DNA of 64,000 bases, taken from Incurvaria masculella (Eukaryota > Arthropoda > Insecta > Lepidoptera > Incurvariidae). Where the stretch lies: the NCBI GenBank assembly GCA_946894095.1, contig OX335650.1, positions 3,968,001 through 4,032,000 on the forward strand, given 5' to 3'. Shown piece by piece: positions 10,059 to 22,000 of this stretch (position 1 is the first letter of the stretch; every line of letters starts with the position of its first letter). A program made the translations under genes and the position numbers. Below the pieces are notes generated by a model, which saw only the letters and a list, made by a program, of their open reading frames with translations, made no database searches and had not been told where the DNA came from.

Positions 10059-13000
10059 CTGCAACAAACACTCTTTAAGCGCCAGCACATCTAAAGACAC
10101 ATACGTTAAATCCTGGCAGTAATTTGGGTCATTGGATCCTGTGAAGTTGTCGCTTGCGGGAATACCCAAACCTACAATACCCCTTTGGGCAGCCCCTTGC
10201 GGTTTTCTGCCAAGAAGTATATTCTGTGGTTTATCAACACCATGAAGGTAGAACAATCGTAGCGCGCGCGAGCCATAGTGAATTCCTACATCGAGTATGG
10301 TGGCAATGTTGGAGCAAAGAGTCAGAGATGGAAGTGGAGTGAGAGATCGAAGTGGATTGAGAGATGAAAGTGGAGTGAGAGATGAAAGTGGAGTGAGAGG
10401 TGAAAGTGGAGTGAGAGATGAAAGTGGAGTGAGAGGTAAAAGTGGAGGTTGATATAAAAGTGGAGTTAGAGATAAAAGTGGAGTGAGAGACGAAAGTGTA
10501 GTGAGAGAAAAAAGTGGAGTGTTAGATTGTCCGTGTACCTGTTCGACGCCGGTGAGTTCGTGCAGCAGGGCGAGCTGCCCCGGCAGCTGCAGGCCGCGCA
10601 GCGCCGCCGCGATACTGCTGGCCGCCAGCGTACTCGCCGTGTACATGCTGAACTGGTAGTCTGCAACAAGCAAACACTTGCTCACACAACCGCCATGGAC
10701 AGAGCAGACACGCATGTTTTCCAGTAAGAATGCCCTTCAGTCCTTGCAGAGTTCCCTGACCAACCAAGGGTGTTGTAGCAAAAAGGAACCGCTATTCCCA
10801 CATTGGGCCAACGCTAGCGAGGTTCATTCGCTCAGCTCAGGAGCTGTTGCCGCCTGTCGCCTCTACCTATCCGAACAATAGGGAGTGGACATCATCCACG
10901 GACAGTGGCATGGAATATCGTATGCTGAGATCTGATATTTCACCATTGTAAATTTACTCGCCGGGTGAGCAGGTAAGTGAGTTATTAACTGTGATGTTTA
11001 CTGTCGAACGGCGTGTTATACGGCCAAATGAACTGAAAGTTACCAGTTAGCATTGTACGAATGCAACTTCATATTTGTTCACTCACTTACCTGTTCACCC
11101 TGCGAGTTAATGTACCATGGTAACGCCCCAGGGGGGGTTGATTTTCAATATTTTATTACAAACTTAAACACCCTTCTAAGTTTAGTGAAAGTTAGCTTAG
11201 AGACCTTAACGGTCACACATATTATCCGACTAAAATCCTGGGATCAGGTTGTTGGAGGTCAACAGCGAAATCTACATCGACTGCATAAATAATAATCCAA
11301 TTAAGATATCACCTTTTCTGTGATATCACCACGCAATAACAATGAAGCCATAGACGTTACATTGTATGAAGAAGTACAACACAACAGTTGCATGAATGTG
11401 GTATGTACAAACTTTGTTCAATCAAGTAACTAGCGAGTTTCCAACTAAACTTGTCATTCACCTGTCCACTAGAGGACAGTGAGCAGGAATTTCTCAGTGG
11501 CAACATAACTCGCTGCTTGATTGAACAAAGTGAGCACTAGGCCTTCAGGGTCAGGCACAAGAACAGGCATCTTGACAAAAATTATCGCCCGACCTGGTAA
11601 GTAACGAAGATGAGGGTGCAGCCTTTTGCCCGTCCGATAGCCTACTTACTTAATCATTAATGTTGCAACTTCCTGATAACGCACTCACACGACGCACTTG
11701 GCATTTCTCTTCCCACTTCCCTAACCGTTCTGTGCATTCGACACTAGAAGTCGAGGAGATATTTCTTGTTATTGTTTCGGAAGTTGCTGTCGCTCAGTGC
11801 TGTCGCAAGTTTTAAGCGCAGACCTAGAATGCGCGCGCTTTAAAACCAAGGTCCGATTTATTTATTTATTTATTATTTATTAAAAGGAAAACTTACAGCT
11901 AACAAACAAATTACACAAAATACACTAGAATATAAAAAATAAGCCTAAGTTACTTTCGGTTACACGACATGTTTACAAGGTGTAACATAACCGAAAGGTA
12001 ACTTTAGGAATATTGTAGCTGCAGGTGGTGGAAACAGGCGTCAATCATTATAATTGCTTATCTGTATAGGAGTGTTTGTAGGTAGTATGTAAATGCAAAA
12101 TTCCCTGAGAGCGTTGAAAATGTTTTTGATATGACATCCGGCGGGAGCGGATGGCGGCAACCGCAATGTAGCCATGTTGCATCTCAGGGTCGCGTTATGC
12201 GAGCTTCAAGATAAACCGCTGACCGCGTAACCGGCTACCGGCTACGGAAAACTGGCTATAGCCGTTTTCACCTATTAGTTGTACTTGGACAATAGACCTA
12301 GAATAAAAGTCTTTTTTTGGTGTGTTATTTCGTTTGTGGTCGAGTTTCATCTCCAACATCGAACAGTGTTGTTGAAGTATTAGCGCAGCATATGGCTTAC
12401 GCTAGGACCTCACCTAAAAGTTGCCCTATGGGCTTTCGAGCTTTCTCAGGGGGCTGCGAAAACCATGCCACCCGTCAGGTGTTTTTTTACACCACGTTGT
12501 ATCCCAGGCTGTTCGTTGGAGGAAATAGATCAGCGGGGAGTTCATTCCAATGTTGACTGACCCTATAGATCAGGGTTTCTTCACCTGCGGTCCGTGGCAT
12601 CAGTGCTGGGGATCCGTGGCATCAGTGCTGAGGGTGCATATTTGATATAATGACAATAAATTCGATTAAAAAAAAACTTCTGTTTACTTTTTCTGTAGCA
12701 ATCAATATAAAGTTTTTTTCCAAATGCCTTGTTTTCCTTCCCTTCTAGTGGGTTCTGAAGGGGTTCCATTAAAACAGTTGAGAAACCCTGCTACAGATAT
12801 AGAGGTTCGATTACTTCTTATTTTGTGACAGTCGCCAGTGAATGGGTTCATTCCCTGCCTGTTCTGCTTTGAGCTATAAAACGAACGGAGGGATGGCTTT
12901 ACGCAGTTCCAAAGAGAATTCTGGATAGAACAGTGACCCTCCGATACCGTAGGGCCATTCCCAGTTGGAGGGTCTCTTGCTGAAAGCTAGTAAGTGCGCT

Positions 13001-16000
13001 TTAGCTTCTCCCAAGTTGAATAGTGATGCTGGGCGGAAACGTCCATCAAACAACAAGCGTGGACGACATTGCAAAATAACGGATACGTTCAATTCGCCAC
13101 CGCCGAGCCGCTTCGCCCGGGACGTTTCGCCGCGCGAACCACGCTCCCCGGGCGGCCTCCTCTCGAAGGCTTTCAGAGAAACCGGCTGCCCGCGCTCCCC
13201 GCGCCCGCATTCCTGCCGCCGCCCGCTCCTGACTCGCGCGCATATTTCTCACGGGCCGAGTTTGGCGAGACCGCTCGCCGGCGCGCGCGCAGCCAGCGTG
13301 CGCACCTAATTACCCGCGGCCACTCCGCGCCGTAAGGGCCCTAATTAGGAAATTAATTGTCCCTCTTCCGTGTACGGTTCGCCATTAGACACGCTTCCGA
13401 CGGCGCTTCGACGCCGATTCGCCTATGAGTGTAGGGCGAATCGGCGTCCGAATCAGGTTCCGAAGTGCTAAAACAAACATTTCGTCCAGTTCAATAACGG
13501 CCGCGTTGCCGAAACCATGGAGTAAGGAAGGACGGAAGTTGCGAACGTAAAGCGGCAGCATAGCCATTTTTAGTGATAATATACTGACGGCATATACACG
13601 GAACTCGAAAACATAACGAATTAAAAAAGCGAACTAACTAGCCGGCTGCCCGGAGGATATATTACTTATCACTAAAAAGTGGCTACGCTGACGTTAGGCG
13701 GATGAGTTCCTGTCGCCACGCCTGCTTACTCGATGGCTGAAACCTAGCAAAGACAAACCGCCTGATGGCTCTTAGTCTCAGCCCTTCCCGCGATGCAATG
13801 TTAAGGGTTGCCACCCATGTCCGTTTATATTAAAAAGACCCACAGATACGGATATTCAACAAGCTACAAATGCTACTCGTCCGAAGATGCTCGACTCCAC
13901 TGAGAGTTTCGACGGTTCACGCATAGTATAGTAATTCGGCGGTAGTAACTACCGCCTTATCAATGTTTGTGGATACACACAAGCCACATATTCCGATATG
14001 TATTGCCTACACAACAATTGATCGCAATTAAGGCATTTTTTTCTGAATACTTACCATAACCATATGAATTCATTATAATGTCAGTGGATAAATCTTGGTC
14101 CTTGTATTATTTCCTATTTTTACGATGAATTAACGGAAGGGGATTTTTTTCTGATCCGAATTTCTAGATGGCGCTAAAAATAAGTGAAGTTCCTAAGACG
14201 ACTTTTCTAGGGGTCATATGCAACGCCAAAAGGTCACATTTTAGACTGCCGGTGGCTTTTACTTCAAGGTTGGAACCTCGACGCCATCGTCTCACTTTTA
14301 ATTTGCATGTCGGCGCCGAGATAAAGGGAGCGAGCAGAGATGAGAAAAACAAGAAGGCGGCCATTTGCATAATCCGATGTTAATCAAACAGTCGGCCGCC
14401 GTCGACCGCCAAGGCTGGAGTGCTCAGCGCGGCCCTAGTTCGGCGTAATATGCTGGCCAACTCGGTTTAGGGCTCATATAAAGGCTTCGATCAAGGCTGA
14501 AGGGAGCACCTTGATGCAAGCACGTATTCTTTCTGCTTGATGAGTGGCTCGATTTGCGTCACGCACGACACATGGCGAAAGTCAGTCTCAACTAAAAGGC
14601 GCCCGGACGCCTTAGAAGAAAATCAGGGGCCGCGGAACCATGTCGGACCAGTTGCTCGACAAGCGAGGCCCGAGCGCAGTCGCACCAAACCGTGTCGTCG
14701 TGTCAAGGCATCAAGTTTGCGTGAAGCATGCGTCAGCTTGATCTAGTCCTGCGAATCTCAAGTCAAGATCTACGTGCATGCCTCGAGCGGCTTTACCGTG
14801 TATTTCGTATCGTATTGCACCAACCTATTTCCTGTTTAGAAATGCAACCCGCAACAGGGAACTAAATTAATCATTCGCACCACAGAAGAGAACATGACAG
14901 AGAAGTGTCATGGGGGTCGCTGGCGTAAGGACACATTTTGCATATAGGTAATCCTATGGAAAGGCAGCCGCGCGTCGTGTGGCACACAGTCCATCCATCA
15001 CTCCCGGAATGGGTTCGCCAGGTCACCAACACAAACCCTCCGATACGTGTCTGCTGTGTCTGTGACGATATTTTCATGAAAATTGGCGGCAGCGGGCTCA
15101 TAGTGACCGCATGCGCTATCACGCAGACCGCAGTGGAAGAAATAGCTGCCGATATTTCGAATACGGGCGCCCGGATGCAAACGCGGCGACTGCGAACCGG
15201 AAAGGCGGAAGCAAATCATGCAAAACGGACACGCCAGTCCGCTCTGCGAATAAACACGCGTGCCGCAGGAATAAGGGTCCCCCATGCCTAGTTACGGGAA
15301 ATATGCGAACATAAAAACGATTGAATAAGTCACTCAACGCAGTACTACATATTTCGAGGTTTGCGCCTTATACACATGTAACACAATTTGTGGAATTGTT
15401 TTAGCTCACGTCGCAGGTCTTATTACGGGCAGCAAAACAAAATACGCCAAACATCTATGTTATTGCATACACATCCTGTTAAGTTTTGCATTGCTACTGT
15501 TGCTTTGAGGCCGTGACAATTTATGAGAGTGGACACGAAGCCGAATTCATACGGTGAGCAATCCATTACAGAATTCAATATGCACGTGATAATGCCGAGT
15601 AAATTGTGCCATTCCAATAATGATGCATAATGCACATGCAGGCTCCCCGCCCCGCCCCGCGCGAACCCTCCTTCCGCGTCTGGCCCCGGAGGACAATGCA
15701 TCGGCGCTTTCAAATCGCCGCGACCTTTATAGAATAGGCGCCTCGTTATCGACAAAAAAAACCAACCAAATCGATCGAAACTGGATGTAAAATTACCTCC
15801 GCTCCGGACCTCGAGCGTGTGAAACCGTTTCGCAAAAACATATGATCCCGTCGTTGCGGCGGGGTGCGGTGCGGTGTTGTGCGGTGCGGGGACGGGAGGG
15901 AGGCCCGACCCGAGGCGTGCAGGAATGCGATCAGGCGAGCGGCGTGGGAGGCGCCTCGCCTCCCCCGCGCCCCGCGCACCCCTCGCCCTGCGCACCTCAT

Positions 16001-19000
16001 AATAACCACATGCCAGCCATCTTGATGGGCTTTGTGGAAGCATCGCCTGGCACCGGGGCTGGCTCCGTGGTTTTAGAACTAACGAAAGCCGGCCGGGACG
16101 CGAGAGTCGAACATCAGGATTACCTGTTGGTAAACTGTCCACCAATCGTTCTTTATTATACATGCGAGCCCCTCCGCAGGGGCCAGTTTGATAGGAGAAT
16201 TAGAAACAGAGACAAATACCACAATGTGCACGAGTGAAAAAGCATTTTCAAGAGTTACAAAGCGCCACCCCTCATTCTATGGTATAAGGTTGCGTTGAAA
16301 TATTCCCATATTGATGTTTCCTAAATGTTTATTGAAAAAAAAAACAACATCAATATAGCTACACTTCCATGGGGCTTCAGGTGGAGAAAGCCTTCCCCCA
16401 CCCTGGCCAATAACCATGGCAACGTGTTGTCAAGTAGCAGTAACTTATCGCCGTGTAACAAGATGTCGGAATGTCCGCTGCAGCGTCGTTCTTGCACGAG
16501 TATGTAAATGCAACGTCGGCGAGGGGAGTGCAATCTTCAGCGCTCTCGATAATTGAACGCGAGGATTCGGGCGCAGATTATTCGGGCGCGGCGGCCGCGA
16601 TGGCGCGGCCTGTCATTACGCCTGACAGCCTCGCGCCGCCGCCATCTCGCGCCAAATTGCGCCGAGGCCGCCAAGACGTGCGCCGACGCAAAACAAAACG
16701 AGCCCCGGGCTTTGCGCTAACGAGTTTTGCACGCCGCGCCCGCACAGGGCGGTCGCAAACTCGGGCTGCATCCGAATAGGTTCACCCACAAAAGAGCGAG
16801 GTGTCACCTTGAGGTGTCGCAAAACCAAGTTTAATTTTGAATTTCGAATGATTTTCGTTACGTCAAATGAAATGCTCAATGCGTGAAGCTGCGTGAAAGA
16901 TTACGAGTAACTCATGGAGCGTTTTATAGTCGAGCAACGTATACGCCAGTTTTTATTAGATATTCTTTGGCAACGTATAGAAATTGAGAAAATTCACTAG
17001 GTACCGAAATGGTCATATTTTTGCAGAGACGGTTCGAAAATGGAGTCGCCTTCATAAAGTCCAAAAAGCATAAGGTCCAAAACCCAGAACGTCCAAAAGT
17101 ATGTATTTTTCGTGTGTATTGTAAAATACATATAATCTAACCTAACCTAACCTAACCTAACCCAATTAAAAATATCCGTATCCGTAAGTATTTTGGACGG
17201 TATGGGTTTTGGACCTTGTGCTTTTTGGACTTTATGAATGAATGAATGAATGAATGAATGCCGCAATAGAATCGTAGAGGCCGGGTTAAAACGCTATATG
17301 TTTTCAAATCATACAAACTTCTAATTGGAAAAGGTATTAAAATTTGAACATTCGTCGTTAGGTAACTAAACGACGGCGACGCTTCTCAGTGGCAGCTTTT
17401 GAGGTAAATTGGCACAAGCGACCGCACGATTTCCAAGCGGTTGTTTTTGGAAAAAAGGCAGCCAAGGCAGCCAGGCATCCGAGATCAAAGAGACCTCCAC
17501 TCAATGCCTCCACTGCGCGAACAGTTTATGATCGGTAAAATCAGTTGCGTGTAAAACCTCGAAGGGAGGTGGTCTGTCAGTAATTGCTGACCAAAGGCGC
17601 ATATAGGTAGATTGGGGAATGTTATTTGTTTGATTTGCGACCAAAATACCCCTGGGAAGTCGACCGTTAGATTGGCGTCCGACATTATTAATTCACTAAC
17701 TCAATTGGACAGCCAGACTATTGAATACCGACATTTCACTAGATACCGATGCCGTTCGTTGAATGCATTATGATTGCTCTGAATTCAACGTGTTTGCTGG
17801 TAAGGACAACCCTTCCGAAACGGCTAAACCAAAAGCCGCAGGGACCATATATCCTAGCCTAACTAACCCTTATTAACACATTCTAACTCGACCTAAATTA
17901 ACCTAACATCATGATATTACTTAACCAAAAGGCAAAGTGTCATTTAGCCATTAATACAATCCCAACCGTCCAATGAAGTGACTAAGCCCAGGTTTCAAAA
18001 ATGTGTGACTCCGACGTCATCTGAAGGTCTTGGTGGACGTACAGACGCCGTACAATCCAAACAAATGTCTGTCTGTTCTAATGTCACGACTTCACGACAT
18101 GCGCTTTCTGACCACACACGGACAGACAATGTGTACATTCGGTGCATCCCATCTGGATGACAAGAAGGCGACACATGGGCATCCAGGCTGCACTGACTTC
18201 CAGAAGACGGACAGGCCTTAAATTTACCTTAACATTATGTTAATTGGTGGGAAAATAAGGATCATTTATGGACGGACCTTAAGATGACATTAATTGAAGA
18301 AAGAGCCCAGTAAAAATACCTACTTTACGAATATACTGCAAGGCTGGACCCGAGCGCGCAAAACATACCATTCGCGGGTATTGCGTCTACCAATTTCGCC
18401 ACCTGCTGTTCGTTCGGGTCCGTTCGCCATCGGCTGGTTCAGTTCGAGCCTTGCAGTATATTCGTATAGTAGTTATTTTTACTGGGCTCTATTTTTGCAA
18501 TTAATGTGTCCTTGCTTCACGGTGGATTATACATAAATATCACATTCCGTGGAATAAGCGACGTACCTGCTTAGTACGAAAAAGTATATTTACTACAATG
18601 GCTAGCAGTTGCAGACTGACCCAAAAATGACTTGTAAATTGCGTCCGAAGTCAGACATACGACGTCTTGTGCTACGTGGGATGTAACCATTTTGCGGTCC
18701 GATGCACGCGACGCTGGCGCTAGGCGGCATGCGGGTGGACAGTCAAGGGAAGGACGCTCACCTCTGGCGGCGAGCGCGATGAAGGTCTGCGCGTGCCGCA
18801 GCAGCATGTCCGTGTCGAGCTGCCGCAGCGGCAGCCGCGCCAGCAGCAGCGGCAGGAAGTCGTGCGGCGTCACGCACGCCGTGTCCCACTTCAGCTTCGA
18901 CAGCACGAGCAGCTCCCAACTCTGAAAACGACGGTGCTGTGAGCATTTCCAGCTTCCCAAGCTCCGAGTGCGATCGACGACATCGCCTCGACTTTACCCC

Positions 19001-22000
19001 TAAGATATAGGCTAGTGGGCTAGACCATGGAGGTGAAGTCACCTCCATGGGCTAGACTAGAATGTATATCACGTCTCCTCATGTCGATAGGCCGGAAATA
19101 GAGGCAAATTCCTGAACCCTTTCAGTCATATTCTGGTCAATCCTGGCGTAAAAGAGACTCAGCAAAATGTTCTTCTTCCAGTGAAACGTCATGATACAAC
19201 GTGATATATGTTAAAAAATATTCAGAAACGATGGTTAACACGTCGATGTCGACGTGCCAAAATAAGGAGCAACCTATTCTCCAGATCCCCTATTTATAGG
19301 GTCCGTAAACCCTTCAAACATGGTGTAAACAATCACTTGGCCGTACCGCAGCCCCCGTGGAAGTTCGAAAGCCCATGGGCGTCGTTAGGCACTCCTTATC
19401 GGGCCTGACGCACGATATATGTATGGCGCGCTTAATATAAAAGAACTTAAGTGATAGGCATACGGATATCTGCGTGAATAGAAAGGGGACTCATCATAAA
19501 GTCCAAAAAGCACAAGTTCCAAAACCCAGACCAGTACAAAACTCTTATGAATACGGATATCTTCAATTAGATTAGGTTATGTTAGGTTAGATTATATGCA
19601 TTTTATAATGCACACGAATAATACATACTTTTGGATGTTCTGGGTTTTGGACCTTATGCATTTTGGACTTTAGGCGCCCCCCCTAAGTTACATTGAAATA
19701 ACATTCACAACAATGGTATTAGCGTGCATATTCCATCGCAAAATTCAAAAAGTTACAGCCAATTCGTACGAGTCGATATTATCCCCTTTGCTAGTATCCT
19801 AACGTTACCAGTACGGTTAGGTATGCGGCGCACGGGACGTTGTAAACGCGGTTATGGGTAAAACATAACGCGGGTTATAAAATATCAATAAATCGTTCGT
19901 GTGCGGTAGAAAAGGATGAGAAACGCGCCGACGACAGCGTGTGTCGGTGAACGTAAGATTCCGTGATATTGGTATTGGTAAGGGATGTGAAAACAATAAA
20001 GGTCGCATTCCAGGCGCCGCCACATCCGAGGGTAAAAAGGCCTCGTAAACCACCCCGGTTCCCGGAAGGCTAGGTAGCGGCCGCCCGGCGAGATTCTTTA
20101 TGTGTTCTGAGCAAACGCATCCAACGAACCCCGACTGAGTCGGCCCTTGCCGACGTACGACTGTTGATTGACCATCTTTGTGATTTTGCAGTCGTTTAAA
20201 AGAAGCGTTTTAAGATATCTTTTGTTGCCTCTTTAGGATATTTCCACTTTTGCACCCCTGAAGATGCCTGATGCCTTAGGTAGAGACCATTGAGAACTGA
20301 CAAAGAGTTTTCGGGATATATAAAATACTTTCCGACTTGTTTCGAGGTAGGGACACATAAAGTTCAAAAAGCACAAGAACTAAAATCCATAGCATCCAAA
20401 ACTCTCATTAATAAGGAAATTTTCATTATTATTTTTGTTTTTTACTTTTTATTATTATTAGGTATATGGATGTTCTGGGTTTTGGATCCTGTGCTTTTTG
20501 GACTTTCATGAAGGCGACCCAATAATATCCCAAGCTCCTAAAACTATACCTACAAATAATTTACCTCCATTTAGATTATCATATTGTATCTTATTATCGT
20601 AGGATGTAGGTTCTCGTTAAATCCTTGTGACATGGTGCAGAATTCTATAATACCTAAATATTTATAATACCTATCTGTGACGGACAACAGAGTGTGACAG
20701 AACTGACTGATAAACCGCATGTTTACTTAACTCCAGAGTTGGGGTCGGGTTCGTCACTCGACATTTAAGCGATACTCGAACATATCGCCTCAGATACAGA
20801 GATCAACTTTCTTCGGTCACATTTGCATTTAGGTCACATCAGAACTGAGCGTTCTGTTCATGAATGAATGTAGTTTCATCAACGAAATCTTGTAAGTGGT
20901 TGTGTGAGTGCGATCGTAATATGAATGGTACGTCCATGTGTATACACATTGTCGCAATGGTGTGCGTTACGATTAGGTAAAAAGAGTTGGTGGGGTGATA
21001 GATAGGGTGTCTGGGTTTTGTTGGTGTATTTATATTGGTAGTTATTGTGATCAATGGTTTGTCGTCCTTCGGTAATTCGATCCCTTTTTAATTAGTAATA
21101 GTTTGTTATTACTGAACGTTGACAATCTACATTATTTTTTTTTGGTCCGATGCTTCATTTTTATCTGTAAAACATTGTTTACAGACATTTTATCGTGCTT
21201 ACAAGTATATAGAAAGGAACGATATACATAACTACATAGCAAAAAGTAAGTAGGCAAATTATTTGCCTCAAAGCGTACGTATTCGCCCATCACAAGGCGA
21301 GCGACGCGAAATCGCGAATGCATTGAGAGAAGAGGATACCTGATAGGTAAACAACAACCCAATAAATATAGAATATACTTACAAAGCACGTATCTACATC
21401 ATAGGTATGTATTGGTACGCTAAGATGACGTCGAATTGATAACGCAGGGATCGCCCAGCCAGTCCCCACCGTCTCCATCCCCCCACCCCACCCCACCACC
21501 CACTCAGAGAGCAGGATGTGAAGGTGGATGGGCGGACTCAAGGATCCTGTGCACGGTTCAGGCAGAATTTAAAAATTGTTGATATAAATTCGCTAGTTTT
21601 ATTTGTGTGATTTCTAATAGTTTTGTTTCAGGATACGTGATTTTAAACTCTGGTTGGAGCACATTATTGATGATGACGTCTGTGTACCGATATTGATAAA
21701 ATATGGTAGAGAGATAACTTGAAGTAATTTTTTTGGAGTTTGGAAGACATATTCCGATTCAGCACATACAAGCCCACCGAGTTATCTGTGGATCTGTGGG
21801 ACCTCATGCCACCACAAAACTCCGTGTGCTCGTCTGTCAGTTGTTATGCAGCGGGCATTAGCGAGCGCGAGAGTGAAGCGTTAGCGCGGCGGGAGCGAAG
21901 GACGCCTGACGTCACAGGGATGAAGATAGATTAGGTTGCATTATCCGAGATAACGCGAGCTATGTACTTGTCTAGTTAGCATCATCACTACCAGTCAAAC

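Larger units (their letters stand above)
10661..18761 (-). other. CycD: CycD intron 3 (8.1 kb)
   Basis: Donor AGAG|GTGAGC, acceptor TTGTTGCAG. It holds inverted-repeat MITEs at 10940, 11411, 11946 and 17045, a hAT-type element at 12571, a large hairpin at 18287, and GC-rich islands at about 13050-13362, 14270-14720, 15640-16010 and 16540-16760. No recognisable coding exon of another gene. The 246-codon minus-strand frame at 15423-16163 spans a GC island and has no domain. Confidence 0.85.

Noticed and set aside
10059..10094. Alternative CycD exon 5 start at the TTTAG acceptor
   Set aside because: Joining exon 4 to that site breaks the frame; TTGTTGCAG at 10059-10067 keeps phase 0 and aligns with other D cyclins.
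15423..16163. 246-codon open frame on the minus strand
   Set aside because: It lies across a CpG-rich block where stops are rare, has no recognisable domain, and the composition (Arg/Ala/Pro-rich, then AT-rich) changes halfway. It is also inside CycD intron 3 without splice support.
17137..17163. Interstitial telomere marking an ancient chromosome fusion
   Set aside because: The array is short and sits in the loop of a MITE present in other copies.
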